A DNA stretch of 64,000 nucleotides from Azospirillum baldaniorum (GCF_003119195.2 NZ_CP022260.1:148501-212500); one strand, 5' to 3'; counted from the stretch's first letter, positions 54,261 through 63,791 are shown. Notes: generated by a model from the sequence alone, not told the origin. Numbers and translations: made by a program.

Positions 54261-55754
54261 ATGTACCGCGATCGTATTCGCCTGAAGTCCCTGTGGGGTA
54301 AGGTGGTGACGCCGGAAGAGGCGGCCCTGCTGATCCGTGACGGCATGACCATCGGCATGAGCGGCTTCACCCGCGCCGGTGACGCCAAGGCGGTGCCGTT
54401 GGCGCTGGCCGAACGCGCCGCGACGGAGCGGCTGAAAGTCACGCTGATGACCGGCGCCTCGCTCGGCAACGACGTGGACCGCATCCTGACGGAGGCCGGA
54501 GTGCTGGCCCGCCGCCTGCCGTTCCAGGCCGACCCGGTGCTGCGCAAGGCGATCAACCGCGGCGAGGTGATGTTCGTCGACCAGCACCTGTCGGAAACGG
54601 TGGAGCTTCTGCGCTCCCGCCAGATGGGGCCGGTCGACGTGGCGGTGATCGAGGCCTGCGCGATCACCGAGACGGGCGGGATCGTCCCCACCACCTCCAT
54701 CGGCAACTCCGCGACCTTCGCCATCCTGGCGGAGAAGATCATCGTCGAGCTGAACTTGACCCAGCCGCTCGACCTGGAGGGAATGCACGACGTCTACATC
54801 CCGACGCGCCGCCCCTTCCGCGAGCCGATCCCGGTGGTGACGGCGGAGAGCCGCGCCGGCCTGCCCTGCATCCCCATCGATCCGTCGAAGATCGCGGCCA
54901 TCGTGGTGACCCGCAAGCAGGACAGCAGCGCCACCATCCTGCCACCGGACGGCGAGACCCGGGACATCGCCGGCCACCTGATCGAGTTCCTCGACCGCGA
55001 GGTGCGGCAGGGCCGGCTGGGTCGCTCGCTGAATCCGCTCCAGGCCGGCATCGGGACCATCGCCAACGCCGTGCTGCACGGCATGATCGACAGCCCGTTC
55101 CACGACCTGACCATGTACAGCGAGGTCCTGCAGGACAGCACCTTCGACCTGTTCGACGCCGGCAAGCTGACCTTCGCCTCGGGCTCCTCGATCACTCTGA
55201 GCGCCGGGAAATACGCCGAGGTTCTGCCGAAGATCGGCAGCTACAAGGGCCGGCTGCTGCTGCGCCCGCAGGAAATCTCCAACCACCCGGAGGTCATTCG
55301 GCGGCTGGGCGTGATCGGCATCAACACGGCGCTGGAGTGCGACATCTACGGCAACGTGAACTCGACCCACGTCAACGGCACGCAGATGATGAACGGCATC
55401 GGCGGCTCCGGCGACTTCGCCCGCAACGCCCACCTCGCCATCTTCGTCACCAAGTCGCTGGCGAAGGACGGCCGGATATCAAGCGTCGTGCCGATGGTCA
55501 CCCACACCGACCACAACGAGCATGACGTGGATGTCCTGGTGACCGAGACCGGTCTGGCCGATCTGCGCGGCCTCGCCCCGCGCGAGCGGGCGGAGACGAT
55601 CATCCGCAACTGCGTCCACCCCAGCTACCGCGAGCTGGCGCTGGATTATCACCGCCGGGCGCTGCAGCGCGGCGGCCACACGCCGCATCTGCTGGAGGAG
55701 GCCTTCTCCTGGCACCTGCGCTACCAGCAGACGGGCAGCATGCAGCCGGCCTGA
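54261..55754 (+). CDS. Succinyl-CoA:acetate CoA-transferase (acetyl-CoA hydrolase/transferase family)
   Basis: This 497-aa cytosolic protein starts at ATG 54261 after AAAGGAT. It aligns well over its full length with AarC-type succinyl-CoA:acetate CoA-transferase: SGFTRAGDAKAVPLALAERA, ETGGIVPTTSIGNSATFAIL, GIGTIANAVLHGM, catalytic Glu288 in YSEVLQDS, IYGNVNSTHVNGTQMMNGIG and GGSGDFARNA. It would convert acetate plus succinyl-CoA to acetyl-CoA plus succinate, bypassing succinyl-CoA synthetase and detoxifying acetate. 4-hydroxybutyrate CoA-transferase is a less likely alternative. It appears to be monocistronic. Confidence 0.88.
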   Translation: MYRDRIRLKSLWGKVVTPEEAALLIRDGMTIGMSGFTRAGDAKAVPLALAERAATERLKVTLMTGASLGNDVDRILTEAGVLARRLPFQADPVLRKAINRGEVMFVDQHLSETVELLRSRQMGPVDVAVIEACAITETGGIVPTTSIGNSATFAILAEKIIVELNLTQPLDLEGMHDVYIPTRRPFREPIPVVTAESRAGLPCIPIDPSKIAAIVVTRKQDSSATILPPDGETRDIAGHLIEFLDREVRQGRLGRSLNPLQAGIGTIANAVLHGMIDSPFHDLTMYSEVLQDSTFDLFDAGKLTFASGSSITLSAGKYAEVLPKIGSYKGRLLLRPQEISNHPEVIRRLGVIGINTALECDIYGNVNSTHVNGTQMMNGIGGSGDFARNAHLAIFVTKSLAKDGRISSVVPMVTHTDHNEHDVDVLVTETGLADLRGLAPRERAETIIRNCVHPSYRELALDYHRRALQRGGHTPHLLEEAFSWHLRYQQTGSMQPA

Positions 55755-55763
55755 GGTCCCGAA

Positions 55764-55800
55764 GCCCTCCCCTGCGCAGCGGGGGAGGGTTGGGTGGGGG
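55764..55800. repeat. Palindromic repeat, CCCTCCCC family, possible terminator
   Basis: CCCTCCCCTGCGCAGCGGGGGAGGG followed by TTGGGTGGGGG, the same arms as the second half of 19731-19830. It begins ten bases after the CoA-transferase stop and lies between converging genes, where it may end transcription. Confidence 0.8.
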
Positions 55801-55826
55801 GCCGTCGCAAGAGCCGTTTCGCCGGA

Positions 55827-56213
55827 TCAGGGGCAGACGGCCTCGACGATCCGGCACACGTCCCCGGCGGTCCGCGGGGTGAAGCGGGCGAGCAGCCCGC
55901 CGCGCAGTTCGGGCACGATCAGCGACACCGGCTGTTCGGCGGGTACCGTCAGGTCATGGTCGAGGTCGCAGACGCTGACGTAATCCAGCCCGGTCATGGC
56001 GACCAGGAGCGATTGCCGCCCCCGCTCGTCGACGGCGTGGGCGATGGCCCGCCCGTTGGCGGCGGCGTAGGCGGCGGCCTGATCCCGGGTGTAGCGGGAC
56101 ACCGGCAGCACCCGCAGCGACGGGTGGCTGCGCAGGACCGTGGCGATGAGGGCGTTGAGGCCGCTGGACAGGCTCGGCATGGTTTCCAAAGGCTTCCGAC
56201 TGTGGAGCGCCAT
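55827..56213 (-). CDS. Small protein of unknown function
   Basis: A reading frame of about 128 aa from ATG 56213 (MALHSRK); an internal ATG at 56180 (MPSLSSGLNAL) is equally possible, as neither has a strong ribosome site. Hydrophobic beta-like stretches (SLRVLPVSRYT, QSLLVAMTGLDYVSVCDLDH, PVSLIVPELRGGLLARF) suggest a small soluble alpha/beta domain. I recognise no family. It lies downstream of the chemoreceptor on the same strand, separated by a strong hairpin, so it probably has its own promoter. Codon use is host-like, which favours a real gene. Confidence 0.5.
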   Translation of the reverse strand: MALHSRKPLETMPSLSSGLNALIATVLRSHPSLRVLPVSRYTRDQAAAYAAANGRAIAHAVDERGRQSLLVAMTGLDYVSVCDLDHDLTVPAEQPVSLIVPELRGGLLARFTPRTAGDVCRIVEAVCP

Positions 56214-56243
56214 GCTACCACGAATTCGGCCGTTGGGGGCGCC

Positions 56244-56278
56244 ACCCCCGCGTGATGCGAAAATGGTCACGCGGGGGT
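56244..56278 (-). terminator. Strong hairpin after the chemoreceptor gene
   Basis: A perfect 12-bp stem ACCCCCGCGTGA / TCACGCGGGGGT with an 11-base loop, starting about 20 bases past the chemoreceptor stop. It is followed by little or no U-run, so termination efficiency is uncertain. It also covers the region just upstream of the small gene. Confidence 0.6.
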
Positions 56279-56296
56279 CACGCTCGTGCAAAGGTG

Positions 56297-58000
56297 TCAG
56301 CCGGCGCGGACCCGTGCGATGAAGCCGTGGATCTCGTCGCGCAGCAGGTCGGAGTCGCGGGACAGGCTGTTCGCGGCGTCCAGCACCTCCGCGGCGGCCT
56401 CGCGCACGTCGGTGGCCGACTGGCTGACGCCACCGATGTTGCCCGAGACCAGCCGGGTGCCCTGGGCGGCCTGCTGGATGTTGCGGCCGATCTCGTGCGT
56501 GGCGGCGGTCTGCTCCTCCACGGCGGCGGCGATGGCCCCGGCGATGGCGTCCACGTCGGCGATGGTCCGGGCGATGTTGCGGATGGCCGTCACGGTGCCT
56601 TCGGTGATCGCCTGGATTTCGGTGATCTGGCTGGCGATCTCCTCGGTCGCCTGGGAGGTCTGGGTGGCCAGCGCCTTGACCTCGCCCGCCACGACGGCGA
56701 AGCCCTTGCCGGCCTCGCCGGCGCGCGCCGCCTCGATGGTGGCGTTCAGCGCCAGCAGGTTGGTCTGGCTGGCGATGTTCTGGATCAGGTTGACGACGTC
56801 GCCGATCTTCTGGGCGGCGCTGGCCAGCCGCTCGACCAACGCGTTGGTCCGTTCCCCTTCGGCCACGGCATCGCGGGCGACCGTCGCCGCACCGTTGACC
56901 TGACGGCCGATCTCCCCGATGGAGCTTCCCAGCTGCTCCGACGCCGCGGCGACCGTCGCGACGTTTGCCGACGCCTGCTCCGTCGCGGCGGCGACCGAGG
57001 AGGCCTGTTCCGTCGTCGTCTCGGCGGCACCGGTCATCGTCTGCGCGTTGCTCTGAAGCTGGCGGGCGGCCTGCGAGACGGCCTGGACCACGCCCTGCAC
57101 GTTGGCGTCGAACTGGTCGGCCAAGGCCAGCATGGCGGACCGGCGATCGGCCTCCATCTGGCGCTTCTGCGCGTCGCTCTCCTCCTGGAGGCGGCGCATG
57201 TCCAGGCCGTTGCTCTTGAAGACCTGGAGCGCGCGGGCGAGCAGGCCGACCTCGTCCGTGCGTTCGGTGCCCTGGATGGCCACGGTCAGGTCGCCGGCGG
57301 CGATGGAGGTCATCTCCGACGTCAGGCGGTGCAGCGGACGCACCACGAAGAACAGCAGGATGGACCCGAGCAGGCCGAAGGCGAACAGCAGGCCGGCGCC
57401 CGCGACCGTGTAGAGCCGCGTCATGACCTGCTGGGAGAGCGCGGTGGCGCGCCGCTCGGCCTCCCGCGTCTCGGCCATGCTCTGCTCCACCCGCTCGCCC
57501 AGCGCCGCGGTCAGCTTTTGCCGGACCGGGCGGCCGACGTCGATGGACACGCGGATGGCGCCGTCGGTGTCGAAGCCGCGGGCCAGCTGCACGGTGGTCT
57601 GGGCGACGCGCTCATACTCCCCGACGATCGACTTGATGGCCTGGATGCTCTCGCGTTCCGCCGGGTCGTCGTAGGCCTCGGCCAGCGTGTCGATGGCGGA
57701 CAGGGCCTTGGCGATGTTGGCCGTGAGCTGCGCGTTGGCGGCGTCGATGGCTTCGCGGGACGAGGCGACGATGGCGTTCGCCTCGGTGTCCATGGCGTCG
57801 CCGAGCGCCGACTGCACGGCGATGGTCGCGCCGAGCCGGTCGGCGACCAGCTCGGTGATGCGGGCGGTGGAGCTTGTCAGATCGGAGATCGCGCTCCGGG
57901 CGGTCCAGACGAGGCTGGCGATGACGATCAGCAGGACGAGAACCGGAACGAGAATCTTGTGCAATAATTTGCGGTTCGAAAACCAGCGGTGCAGCGGCAT
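56297..58000 (-). CDS. Methyl-accepting chemotaxis protein
   Basis: This 567-aa transmembrane chemoreceptor has TM1 near 14-33 (ILVPVLVLLIVIASLVWTA), a helical periplasmic domain of about 165 residues (four-helix-bundle style), TM2 near 203-225, a HAMP domain (FVVRPLHRLTSEMTSIAAGD), and a cytoplasmic signalling hairpin with the hallmark IASQTNLLALNATIEAARAG and GKGFAVVAGEVKALA. There is no C-terminal CheR-binding pentapeptide. The ligand is unknown. No che gene is adjacent, as is usual for the many orphan receptors of Azospirillum-like bacteria. Confidence 0.94.
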   Translation of the reverse strand: MPLHRWFSNRKLLHKILVPVLVLLIVIASLVWTARSAISDLTSSTARITELVADRLGATIAVQSALGDAMDTEANAIVASSREAIDAANAQLTANIAKALSAIDTLAEAYDDPAERESIQAIKSIVGEYERVAQTTVQLARGFDTDGAIRVSIDVGRPVRQKLTAALGERVEQSMAETREAERRATALSQQVMTRLYTVAGAGLLFAFGLLGSILLFFVVRPLHRLTSEMTSIAAGDLTVAIQGTERTDEVGLLARALQVFKSNGLDMRRLQEESDAQKRQMEADRRSAMLALADQFDANVQGVVQAVSQAARQLQSNAQTMTGAAETTTEQASSVAAATEQASANVATVAAASEQLGSSIGEIGRQVNGAATVARDAVAEGERTNALVERLASAAQKIGDVVNLIQNIASQTNLLALNATIEAARAGEAGKGFAVVAGEVKALATQTSQATEEIASQITEIQAITEGTVTAIRNIARTIADVDAIAGAIAAAVEEQTAATHEIGRNIQQAAQGTRLVSGNIGGVSQSATDVREAAAEVLDAANSLSRDSDLLRDEIHGFIARVRAG

Positions 58001-58068
58001 GTCCAGGGCTTTCCAGTAAATCGGGCTCGATCGGGGGGACGGCGCGGGCGGCGCCAGGAGCCGGGTCC

Positions 58069-58108
58069 ATAAAAAATTCCCCCGCAGCCTTGCGGCATGC
58101 GGGGGGAG
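58069..58108 (-). terminator. Rho-independent terminator of the importer/ligase operon
   Basis: On the minus strand TCCCCCCGCATGCC, loop GCAA, GGCTGCGGGGGA, then ATTTTTTAT. A long GC stem followed by a U-run, 14 bases after the acyl-CoA ligase stop. Confidence 0.92.
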
Positions 58109-58121
58109 GTGAGACGTGCCG

Positions 58122-59651
58122 TCAGCCGGCCAGCCGGTCCCAGCAGCCGTCTAAGGCGGGGGACAGCTTGTGCTTCATGATGCGCTGGCTGGGGGTGCGC
58201 TCGAACTCCTCGACCACCGCGATGTAGCGCGGATTCTGATAGGGAGCGAGCTGTTTTCCAAGCCAGCCGGACAGCGACGGGATGTCCAGCGTCGCCCCGG
58301 CCTTCGGCTTCACGAACAGCTTGATGTCCTGCTCGCCCACGTCGGCGGCGACCCCGATGATGGCGCAGTCCTCGACGGAGGGGTGAGTGGCCGCGACATG
58401 CTCGACCTCCCAGGCCGAGACGTTTTCGCCCTTGCAGCGCACGCTGTCGGTCATCCGGCCGTGGAACAGCAGCGTCCCGCCCTCATCAAACGAACCGAGG
58501 TCGCCGGTGTGCAGAGCGCCGTCCTTGAGCGCGCGGGCCGTCGCCTCCGGGTTGCGGAAGTAACCGGCGAAGATGGCGCCGGGGCGATCGGTGCGGACGA
58601 CGATCTCGCCCCGCTCGCCCTTCGACACCGGCGTGCCGGCGGCGTCCAGCAGCTCCACCGTGAACCAGGGCATCGGGCGGCCGACCGCGCCGACCACGCC
58701 TTCGTCGTTGCAGGTGGTGATGCTCGACGCCTCGGTCATGCCGTAGCATTCGCGGATCTGCACGCCGAACCGCTCCTCGAAGGGCGTCCAGGTCTCCTTG
58801 GGACAGCCGCCGCCCCAGGCGATGCGCACGGGGTGATCATGGTCGCGCGGGGAGACCGGCTGCTTCAGCAGGATTTGCAGGATGCCGCCCAGATAATGGA
58901 TGTGGGTCGCCCCATACTCCCGCACCTGGTCCCAGAAGCGGCTGGCGCTGAAGCGGTCGACCATGGCAAGCGACACGCTGCGGATCAGCGGCATGACGAT
59001 CATCTGGGCGCCGCCGATGTGGTACAGCGGCTCCCACACGAACAGGACGTTGCCGTCGCGGGCGGCGGAGACGCGGGCCACCGCCTCGCCGGCCAGCCGC
59101 ATCATGCGGTGCGACACCAGCACGCCCTTGGGACGCCCGGTGGTGCCGGAGGTGTACATGATGGCGAAGGTGTCGTCGGGGGCGGGCGGCGCCTCCTCGA
59201 AGGCGGCGTCGGACTCCAGCAGGGACTCCAGCCGCAGCGTCGCCGCCGGGTCGCCCTGGACGATCAGCGGCGTGCCGGCGGGCACCGCACCCGTCTCGGC
59301 GATCACCGGCAGGAACTCGGCCTCGGCGATGATGGCGCCGGGCTCCGAATGCTCCAGGATGTAGCGCAGCCCCTCGCCGCGCTGCTGGGCGTTGATCGGC
59401 ACCCAGACCAGCCCCGCCTTGGCGAGGCCGAACAGGGTGGAGAGCACCAGCGGGCTGTTGCGCAGCATGAGCGCCACGCGGTCGCCGGGCTTCAGCCCCA
59501 GCCGCCGCAGCTCCGCCGCCACGCCGTCGGACTGGCGGTCGAGCGTGGCGAAGCTCAGCGCCTCGCCGTTGAAGCGGGCGAACAGGCGGGCGCGTCCGGT
59601 CCGGGCCGCCTGCGTGAACAGGCGGACGAACCCTTCTTCGAAATCGGACAT
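58122..59651 (-). CDS. AMP-forming acyl-CoA ligase (crotonobetaine/carnitine-CoA ligase-like)
   Basis: This 509-aa member of the ANL superfamily has the P-loop YTSGTTGRPKG near 167-177, WEPLYHIGG, AWGGGCPKETW, YGMTEASSI, LHTGDLGSFDEGG with the ATP-ribose Asp, and RMTDSVRCKGENVSAWEVE. At the C-terminal A10 motif the usual TGK-type catalytic Lys is replaced: the sequence reads TPSQRIMKHKLS, with Arg where Lys is expected. It activates a carboxylic acid to its CoA thioester; the substrate may be a carnitine-like or other acid delivered by the importer encoded in the same operon. It is the last gene before the terminator. Confidence 0.85.
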   Translation of the reverse strand: MSDFEEGFVRLFTQAARTGRARLFARFNGEALSFATLDRQSDGVAAELRRLGLKPGDRVALMLRNSPLVLSTLFGLAKAGLVWVPINAQQRGEGLRYILEHSEPGAIIAEAEFLPVIAETGAVPAGTPLIVQGDPAATLRLESLLESDAAFEEAPPAPDDTFAIMYTSGTTGRPKGVLVSHRMMRLAGEAVARVSAARDGNVLFVWEPLYHIGGAQMIVMPLIRSVSLAMVDRFSASRFWDQVREYGATHIHYLGGILQILLKQPVSPRDHDHPVRIAWGGGCPKETWTPFEERFGVQIRECYGMTEASSITTCNDEGVVGAVGRPMPWFTVELLDAAGTPVSKGERGEIVVRTDRPGAIFAGYFRNPEATARALKDGALHTGDLGSFDEGGTLLFHGRMTDSVRCKGENVSAWEVEHVAATHPSVEDCAIIGVAADVGEQDIKLFVKPKAGATLDIPSLSGWLGKQLAPYQNPRYIAVVEEFERTPSQRIMKHKLSPALDGCWDRLAG

Positions 59652-59706
59652 GATGCGTATCTCGAATGCGTTTGGTCGGTTGGTTACGGCCGAAAGGGGT
59701 TGCGGA

Positions 59707-61476
59707 TCACCGCGCCGGACGGCGCAGCCATTCCGCCATCAGCAGCAGGGCCATCACGATCGCGAAGACCACGACAGACACGGCAGCCAGCGTCGGGTTC
59801 AACTGGAGGATCATGTCGTCCCACATCTGCTTCGGAAGCGTGGTCTTGACGCCGCCGCTGACGAAGATCGCCACCGTCAGTTCGTCGAAGGAGGTGATGA
59901 AGGCGAACAGGAACGCCGCCACCAGACCGCCGCGGATCAGAGGGACGGTGACCAGCATCAGCGTCTTGAAGCGGTTCGCTCCCAGCGTCGCCGCCGCTTG
60001 GTCCAGCCGCCAGTCGTGCCCCTTGACCACCGCGGAGATGGCGACGAAGGCGAAGGGCAGGGCCAGCACCGTGTGGCCGATGATCAGGCCGAGGTCGGTG
60101 GCGACCAGACCGATCTGGGCGAACAGGTAGAACAGCCCGACCGCGATGACGATGCGCGGCACGATCATCGGCGCCAGGAAGAAGGCGAAGATTGCCCCCC
60201 GCCAGCGCGAGGAGGAACGGGCGAGCGCCAGCGCGGCCAGACCGGCGACCAGCGTCGCCAGGATCGCCGTGGCGAAGGCCACCGCGAAGGAGCGGATCGT
60301 CGCCGACACCCAGAGGTCGGAGTTGAAGTAGACGCGGAACCACTCCAGCCCGTAGCCCGGCGGCGGGAAATCGAGGAAGGGGGAGGTGGTGAAGGCGATG
60401 GGGACGACGACCAGCGCCGGGGCGACCAGGAAGACGATCACCGCCGCGGAATAGAGCGGCAGCAGCCGGTCCATCATCTTCGGCCCCAGCGCCCGCCCGA
60501 GCGGGGCGCCCAGCGCCGTCGACGCCTTGGCGAGCGCCGACAGGATTTTCATCCCGGCGCTGCGCAGGTGGCCCTGACCGGCTCCGGTCCGCCCGGAACT
60601 CTCTCCCGACAGCGACGAGAGGCCGAACAGCCGGTCGTAGACCCAGCAGGTGACCAGTGCTGCGACCAGCATGAAGGTGGCCAGCGCACCGGCGAAGGCC
60701 CAGTTCAGCATCTCCTGGATCTGGGTGATGATGAGCTGCGCCAGCATGGTCTGCTGCGGTCCGCCGAGCAGCGCCGGCACGATGAAGAAGCCCAGCGAGG
60801 AGATGAAGGTCAGCAGCCCGGCCGCCGCCACGCCGGGCAGCGACAGCTGGAAATAGACCAGCCAGAAGGCGTTGGCCGGCGGCGCGCCCAGTGTTTCCGC
60901 CGCCTGGACCAGCCGGCGGTCGATGGTGGTCATCACCGGCAGCATGGTCAGCACGGCCAGCGGCAGCATGGCGTGGACCATGCCGGCCATCACGCCGAAT
61001 TCGTTGTGAAGCAGCGGCAGGGGGGACATCCCCGTGCCGGAGAGAATCTGGTTGATGACGCCGGCGCGCCCCAGGATGACCATCCAGGCGAAGGTCTTGA
61101 CCAGATAGCTGGTCCAGAAGGGCACCATCACCGCCAGGATCGCCAGCCCGCGCTGGCGCTCCGGCAGCTGCGCCAGCCAGTAGGCCAGCGGATAGCCGAA
61201 CAGGAGCGACAGCAGGGCAGTCAGCCCGGCGATGCGGAAGGTGCTCATCAGGACGCGGAAATAGACGTCCGTGGCGACGATGCGGGCGTAATGGTCGCCG
61301 GTCCAGGCCGAGGTCTCCAGGTCCTGGACGCTGAGGCCGAGCAACCGCAGCACCGGGAACAGGAAGAAGATGGCCAGGAAGGCGAGGCCGGGGGCGGCCA
61401 GCCACAGCGGGCCGAAGCGCAGCCGCCGCCGCGCCGCGGCGAAGGCGCCGTCATGATTCAGGGTGGCGGCGCTCAT
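59707..61476 (-). CDS. PotB-PotC fused ABC permease (polyamine/quaternary amine/opine type)
   Basis: This 589-aa protein is two full binding-protein-dependent permeases joined head to tail. The PotB-like half (about 1-290) has the EAA loop AAETLGAPPANAFWLVYFQL, and the PotC-like half (about 325-589) has AAATLGANRFKTLMLVTVPL. A roughly 35-residue hydrophilic linker (SGESSGRTGAGQGHLRSAG) joins them. Two EAA loops mean one polypeptide can dock both ATPase subunits. The gene overlaps the upstream ATPase gene by four bases. Substrates of this family include spermidine, putrescine, glycine betaine-like compounds and GABA. Confidence 0.88.
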   Translation of the reverse strand: MSAATLNHDGAFAAARRRLRFGPLWLAAPGLAFLAIFFLFPVLRLLGLSVQDLETSAWTGDHYARIVATDVYFRVLMSTFRIAGLTALLSLLFGYPLAYWLAQLPERQRGLAILAVMVPFWTSYLVKTFAWMVILGRAGVINQILSGTGMSPLPLLHNEFGVMAGMVHAMLPLAVLTMLPVMTTIDRRLVQAAETLGAPPANAFWLVYFQLSLPGVAAAGLLTFISSLGFFIVPALLGGPQQTMLAQLIITQIQEMLNWAFAGALATFMLVAALVTCWVYDRLFGLSSLSGESSGRTGAGQGHLRSAGMKILSALAKASTALGAPLGRALGPKMMDRLLPLYSAAVIVFLVAPALVVVPIAFTTSPFLDFPPPGYGLEWFRVYFNSDLWVSATIRSFAVAFATAILATLVAGLAALALARSSSRWRGAIFAFFLAPMIVPRIVIAVGLFYLFAQIGLVATDLGLIIGHTVLALPFAFVAISAVVKGHDWRLDQAAATLGANRFKTLMLVTVPLIRGGLVAAFLFAFITSFDELTVAIFVSGGVKTTLPKQMWDDMILQLNPTLAAVSVVVFAIVMALLLMAEWLRRPAR

Positions 61477-62576
61477 GACACCAGCACCCCGGCGTCGGCG
61501 CGCCAGCGCACCGCGACCACCTCGCCCAGCCGCGGCGGGGCGGTGCCGCGGCGCAGGCGGACGGTGATCGTCTCCTCGCCGCCCAGCGACACCAGCACCC
61601 GGGTCTCGGACCCGGCATAGACGGTGTCCACGACCTCGCCCCGCACCTCGTTGTCGCCGTCGCCGTCGATGTCGAGCTGCTCGGGACGGACGACCAGCGC
61701 GCCGTCCGGACGGTCCGGCGTGTCGGCGGACAGGCGGAAGCTGCCGTTGCCGGTGACCAGCATGGGCGCCCCGCTGCCGTCGCGCCGGACTTGGCCGCGG
61801 AAGATGTTCGACACGCCGATGAAGTCCGCTGCAAACGCGGTTTTCGGGCGGGCATAGATGTCGTGCGGGGTGCCGAGCTGCTCGATCCGGGCGTGGTTCA
61901 TCAGGCAGATGCGGTCGGACATGGCCAGGGCTTCCTCCTGGTCATGGGTGACGTAGATGATCGTCGCGCCCGTCTCGCGGTGCAGGCGCTTGATCTCGTA
62001 CTGCATGTGCTCGCGCAGCTTCTTGTCGAGCGCCCCCAGCGGCTCGTCCATCAAAATGACCGAGGGCTGGTAGACGAAGCAGCGTGCCAGGGCGACGCGC
62101 TGCTGCTGCCCGCCGGACAGCTCCTTGGGGAAGCGCCCGGCGAGATGGCCCAGATGGACCATCTCCAGAGCCTCCTTCACGCGCCGCGTCAGGTCCGCCG
62201 GGGCGACGCCGCGCATGCGCAGGGGAAAGCCGATGTTCTCCGCCACCGTCAGGTGGGGGAACAGAGCGTAATGCTGGAAGACGAGGCCGATGTCCCGCTT
62301 GTGCACGGGCGTCCGGGTCTCGTCCTGCCCATCGATCAGGATGCGCCCGCCGCTCGGCTCCACCAGCCCGCAGATCATCTGCAAAAGCGTGGTCTTGCCG
62401 GACCCCGACGGGCCGAGCAGCGTCAGGAACTCGCCCGCCGGGACTTCCAGGCGGGTGGGCTCCAGCGCCGTGATGGCGCCGTACCGTTTGGTCAGGCCGT
62501 CGACCAGCAGCTTCGGCGTGGCGGCGGCTCCGGCCTGGACCGGCGCTGTCCGCGCCTGTGCGAGCGGTGAGAGCAT
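61473..62576 (-). CDS. PotA-like ABC importer ATPase
   Basis: This 367-aa ATP-binding protein has Walker A GPSGSGKTT at 55-63, Q-loop FQHYALFPHLTVAENIGFPL, signature ELSGGQQQRVALARC, Walker B VILMDEPLGALD, switch His in VTHDQEEALAMSD and a C-terminal TOBE domain (from about 280). It belongs to the spermidine/putrescine/iron MOI-type transporter group. An Ala/Pro-rich N-terminal extension of about 20 residues precedes the first strand. It is coupled to the fused permease by a four-base overlap. Confidence 0.92.
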   Translation of the reverse strand: MLSPLAQARTAPVQAGAAATPKLLVDGLTKRYGAITALEPTRLEVPAGEFLTLLGPSGSGKTTLLQMICGLVEPSGGRILIDGQDETRTPVHKRDIGLVFQHYALFPHLTVAENIGFPLRMRGVAPADLTRRVKEALEMVHLGHLAGRFPKELSGGQQQRVALARCFVYQPSVILMDEPLGALDKKLREHMQYEIKRLHRETGATIIYVTHDQEEALAMSDRICLMNHARIEQLGTPHDIYARPKTAFAADFIGVSNIFRGQVRRDGSGAPMLVTGNGSFRLSADTPDRPDGALVVRPEQLDIDGDGDNEVRGEVVDTVYAGSETRVLVSLGGEETITVRLRRGTAPPRLGEVVAVRWRADAGVLVS

Positions 62577-62606
62577 GGCGGCGGGTCTCCTTTCCGACAG
62601 GCGGGC

Positions 62607-63680
62607 TTAGCCGAGGATCCAGGCGTTGAAGCGCTCGTTCATCTTCGACCGGTTGGCGCCCCACCAATCTTCCTTGGCGATGGTCATCACCTTCAGATTG
62701 TCTTCGAAGGTCGGCAGCGCCGAGGCGCGCTCCTTCGGGATGCTCTTGTAGGCGTCGAGGTTGGTCGGGCCGTAGGCCAGCACCTCGGTGAAGACGGCCT
62801 GACGGGACGGATCGGCGCAGAATTTGATGAACTGGCGGGCGGCGTCGGCGCGCGGGTTGCCGCGCGGGATGCCCCAGCCCTCGATCGAGTAGAGCCCCTG
62901 GTTCCAGCTGATCTTCACCGGGGCGCCGCCGTCGATCACCGCCTGGGCGCGGGCGTTCCACAGAGCGATCATGTCGACTTCGCCGCTCTGGATGAGCTGG
63001 CTGGACTGGGCGCCGCCGGTCCACCACACGGCGACGTGCGGCTTGATGCGGTCGAGCGCCTTGAAGGCGCGGTCGACGTCGAGCGGGTAGAGCTGGTCGA
63101 GCGGCACACCGTCGGCGAGCAGCGCCTGCTCCAGCGTGTCGATCGGGTTCTTGCGCAGCGAGCGGCGGCCCGGGAACTTCTCGACGTTCCAGAAATCGGC
63201 CCAGCTCTGCGGGGCGTTGGAGGCGAATTTGTCGGCGCGGTAGCCGAGGATGGTCGAATAGACGTCGGTGCCCATCCAATGGCTGGTCAGCGAGTCCGGC
63301 ATCAGGCCGGGCGCGTCCGCGGTGGTGAAGTTCAGCGGCTCCAGCAGGTTCTGCTTCATCAGGATGTCGCGCGCCGACAGGGTCAGCGTGCAGACGTCCC
63401 AGGTGTAGGACTTGGTCTCGACGATGGCCTTGAACTGGGCGGTCGGCTCCGCCTCGCGGGCGACGTTGACGACCTTGATACCGGTGGCCTTCTCGAACGG
63501 GTCGTAGAAGGCCTTGCGGAAGGCCGGGCTGTAGGGGCCGCCCGGGTCGGCGACGGTGATCTGCGTGGCGGCGAAAGCCGGACGCAGCAGCCCGGCGGGC
63601 AGGGTGGCGCCCAGCGCGACGCCGGCGGCTCCCTTCATCAGGCTGCGGCGGCCCATGGAGAAGCCGGAGGTCTTGCTCAT
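62607..63680 (-). CDS. PotD-like periplasmic solute-binding protein
   Basis: This 357-aa protein starts at ATG 63680 behind GGGAG. It has a twin-arginine signal peptide (MGRRSLMKGAAGVALGATLP, cleaved near AFAATQ), so it is probably exported folded by Tat. The mature protein shows family-1-type lobes: KVVNVAREAEPTAQFKAIVE, VYSTILGYRADKF, WADFWNVEKFPGRRSLRKNP and the C-terminal INERFNAWILG-like NERFNAWILG. Relatives bind polyamines or other cationic and amine compounds. It lies 30 bases upstream of the ATPase gene in the operon. Confidence 0.9.
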   Translation of the reverse strand: MSKTSGFSMGRRSLMKGAAGVALGATLPAGLLRPAFAATQITVADPGGPYSPAFRKAFYDPFEKATGIKVVNVAREAEPTAQFKAIVETKSYTWDVCTLTLSARDILMKQNLLEPLNFTTADAPGLMPDSLTSHWMGTDVYSTILGYRADKFASNAPQSWADFWNVEKFPGRRSLRKNPIDTLEQALLADGVPLDQLYPLDVDRAFKALDRIKPHVAVWWTGGAQSSQLIQSGEVDMIALWNARAQAVIDGGAPVKISWNQGLYSIEGWGIPRGNPRADAARQFIKFCADPSRQAVFTEVLAYGPTNLDAYKSIPKERASALPTFEDNLKVMTIAKEDWWGANRSKMNERFNAWILG

Positions 63681-63791
63681 GTGAAACTCCCTGTTCTGTG
63701 CGGCCGGGGCGTCTCTGTTGCCCCGGTGGATGAGCGCCGCCGTGGCGGCGCGGGTGGGCGGATCGTTGCGCCCTTGGACCAAGTGTCTGCG

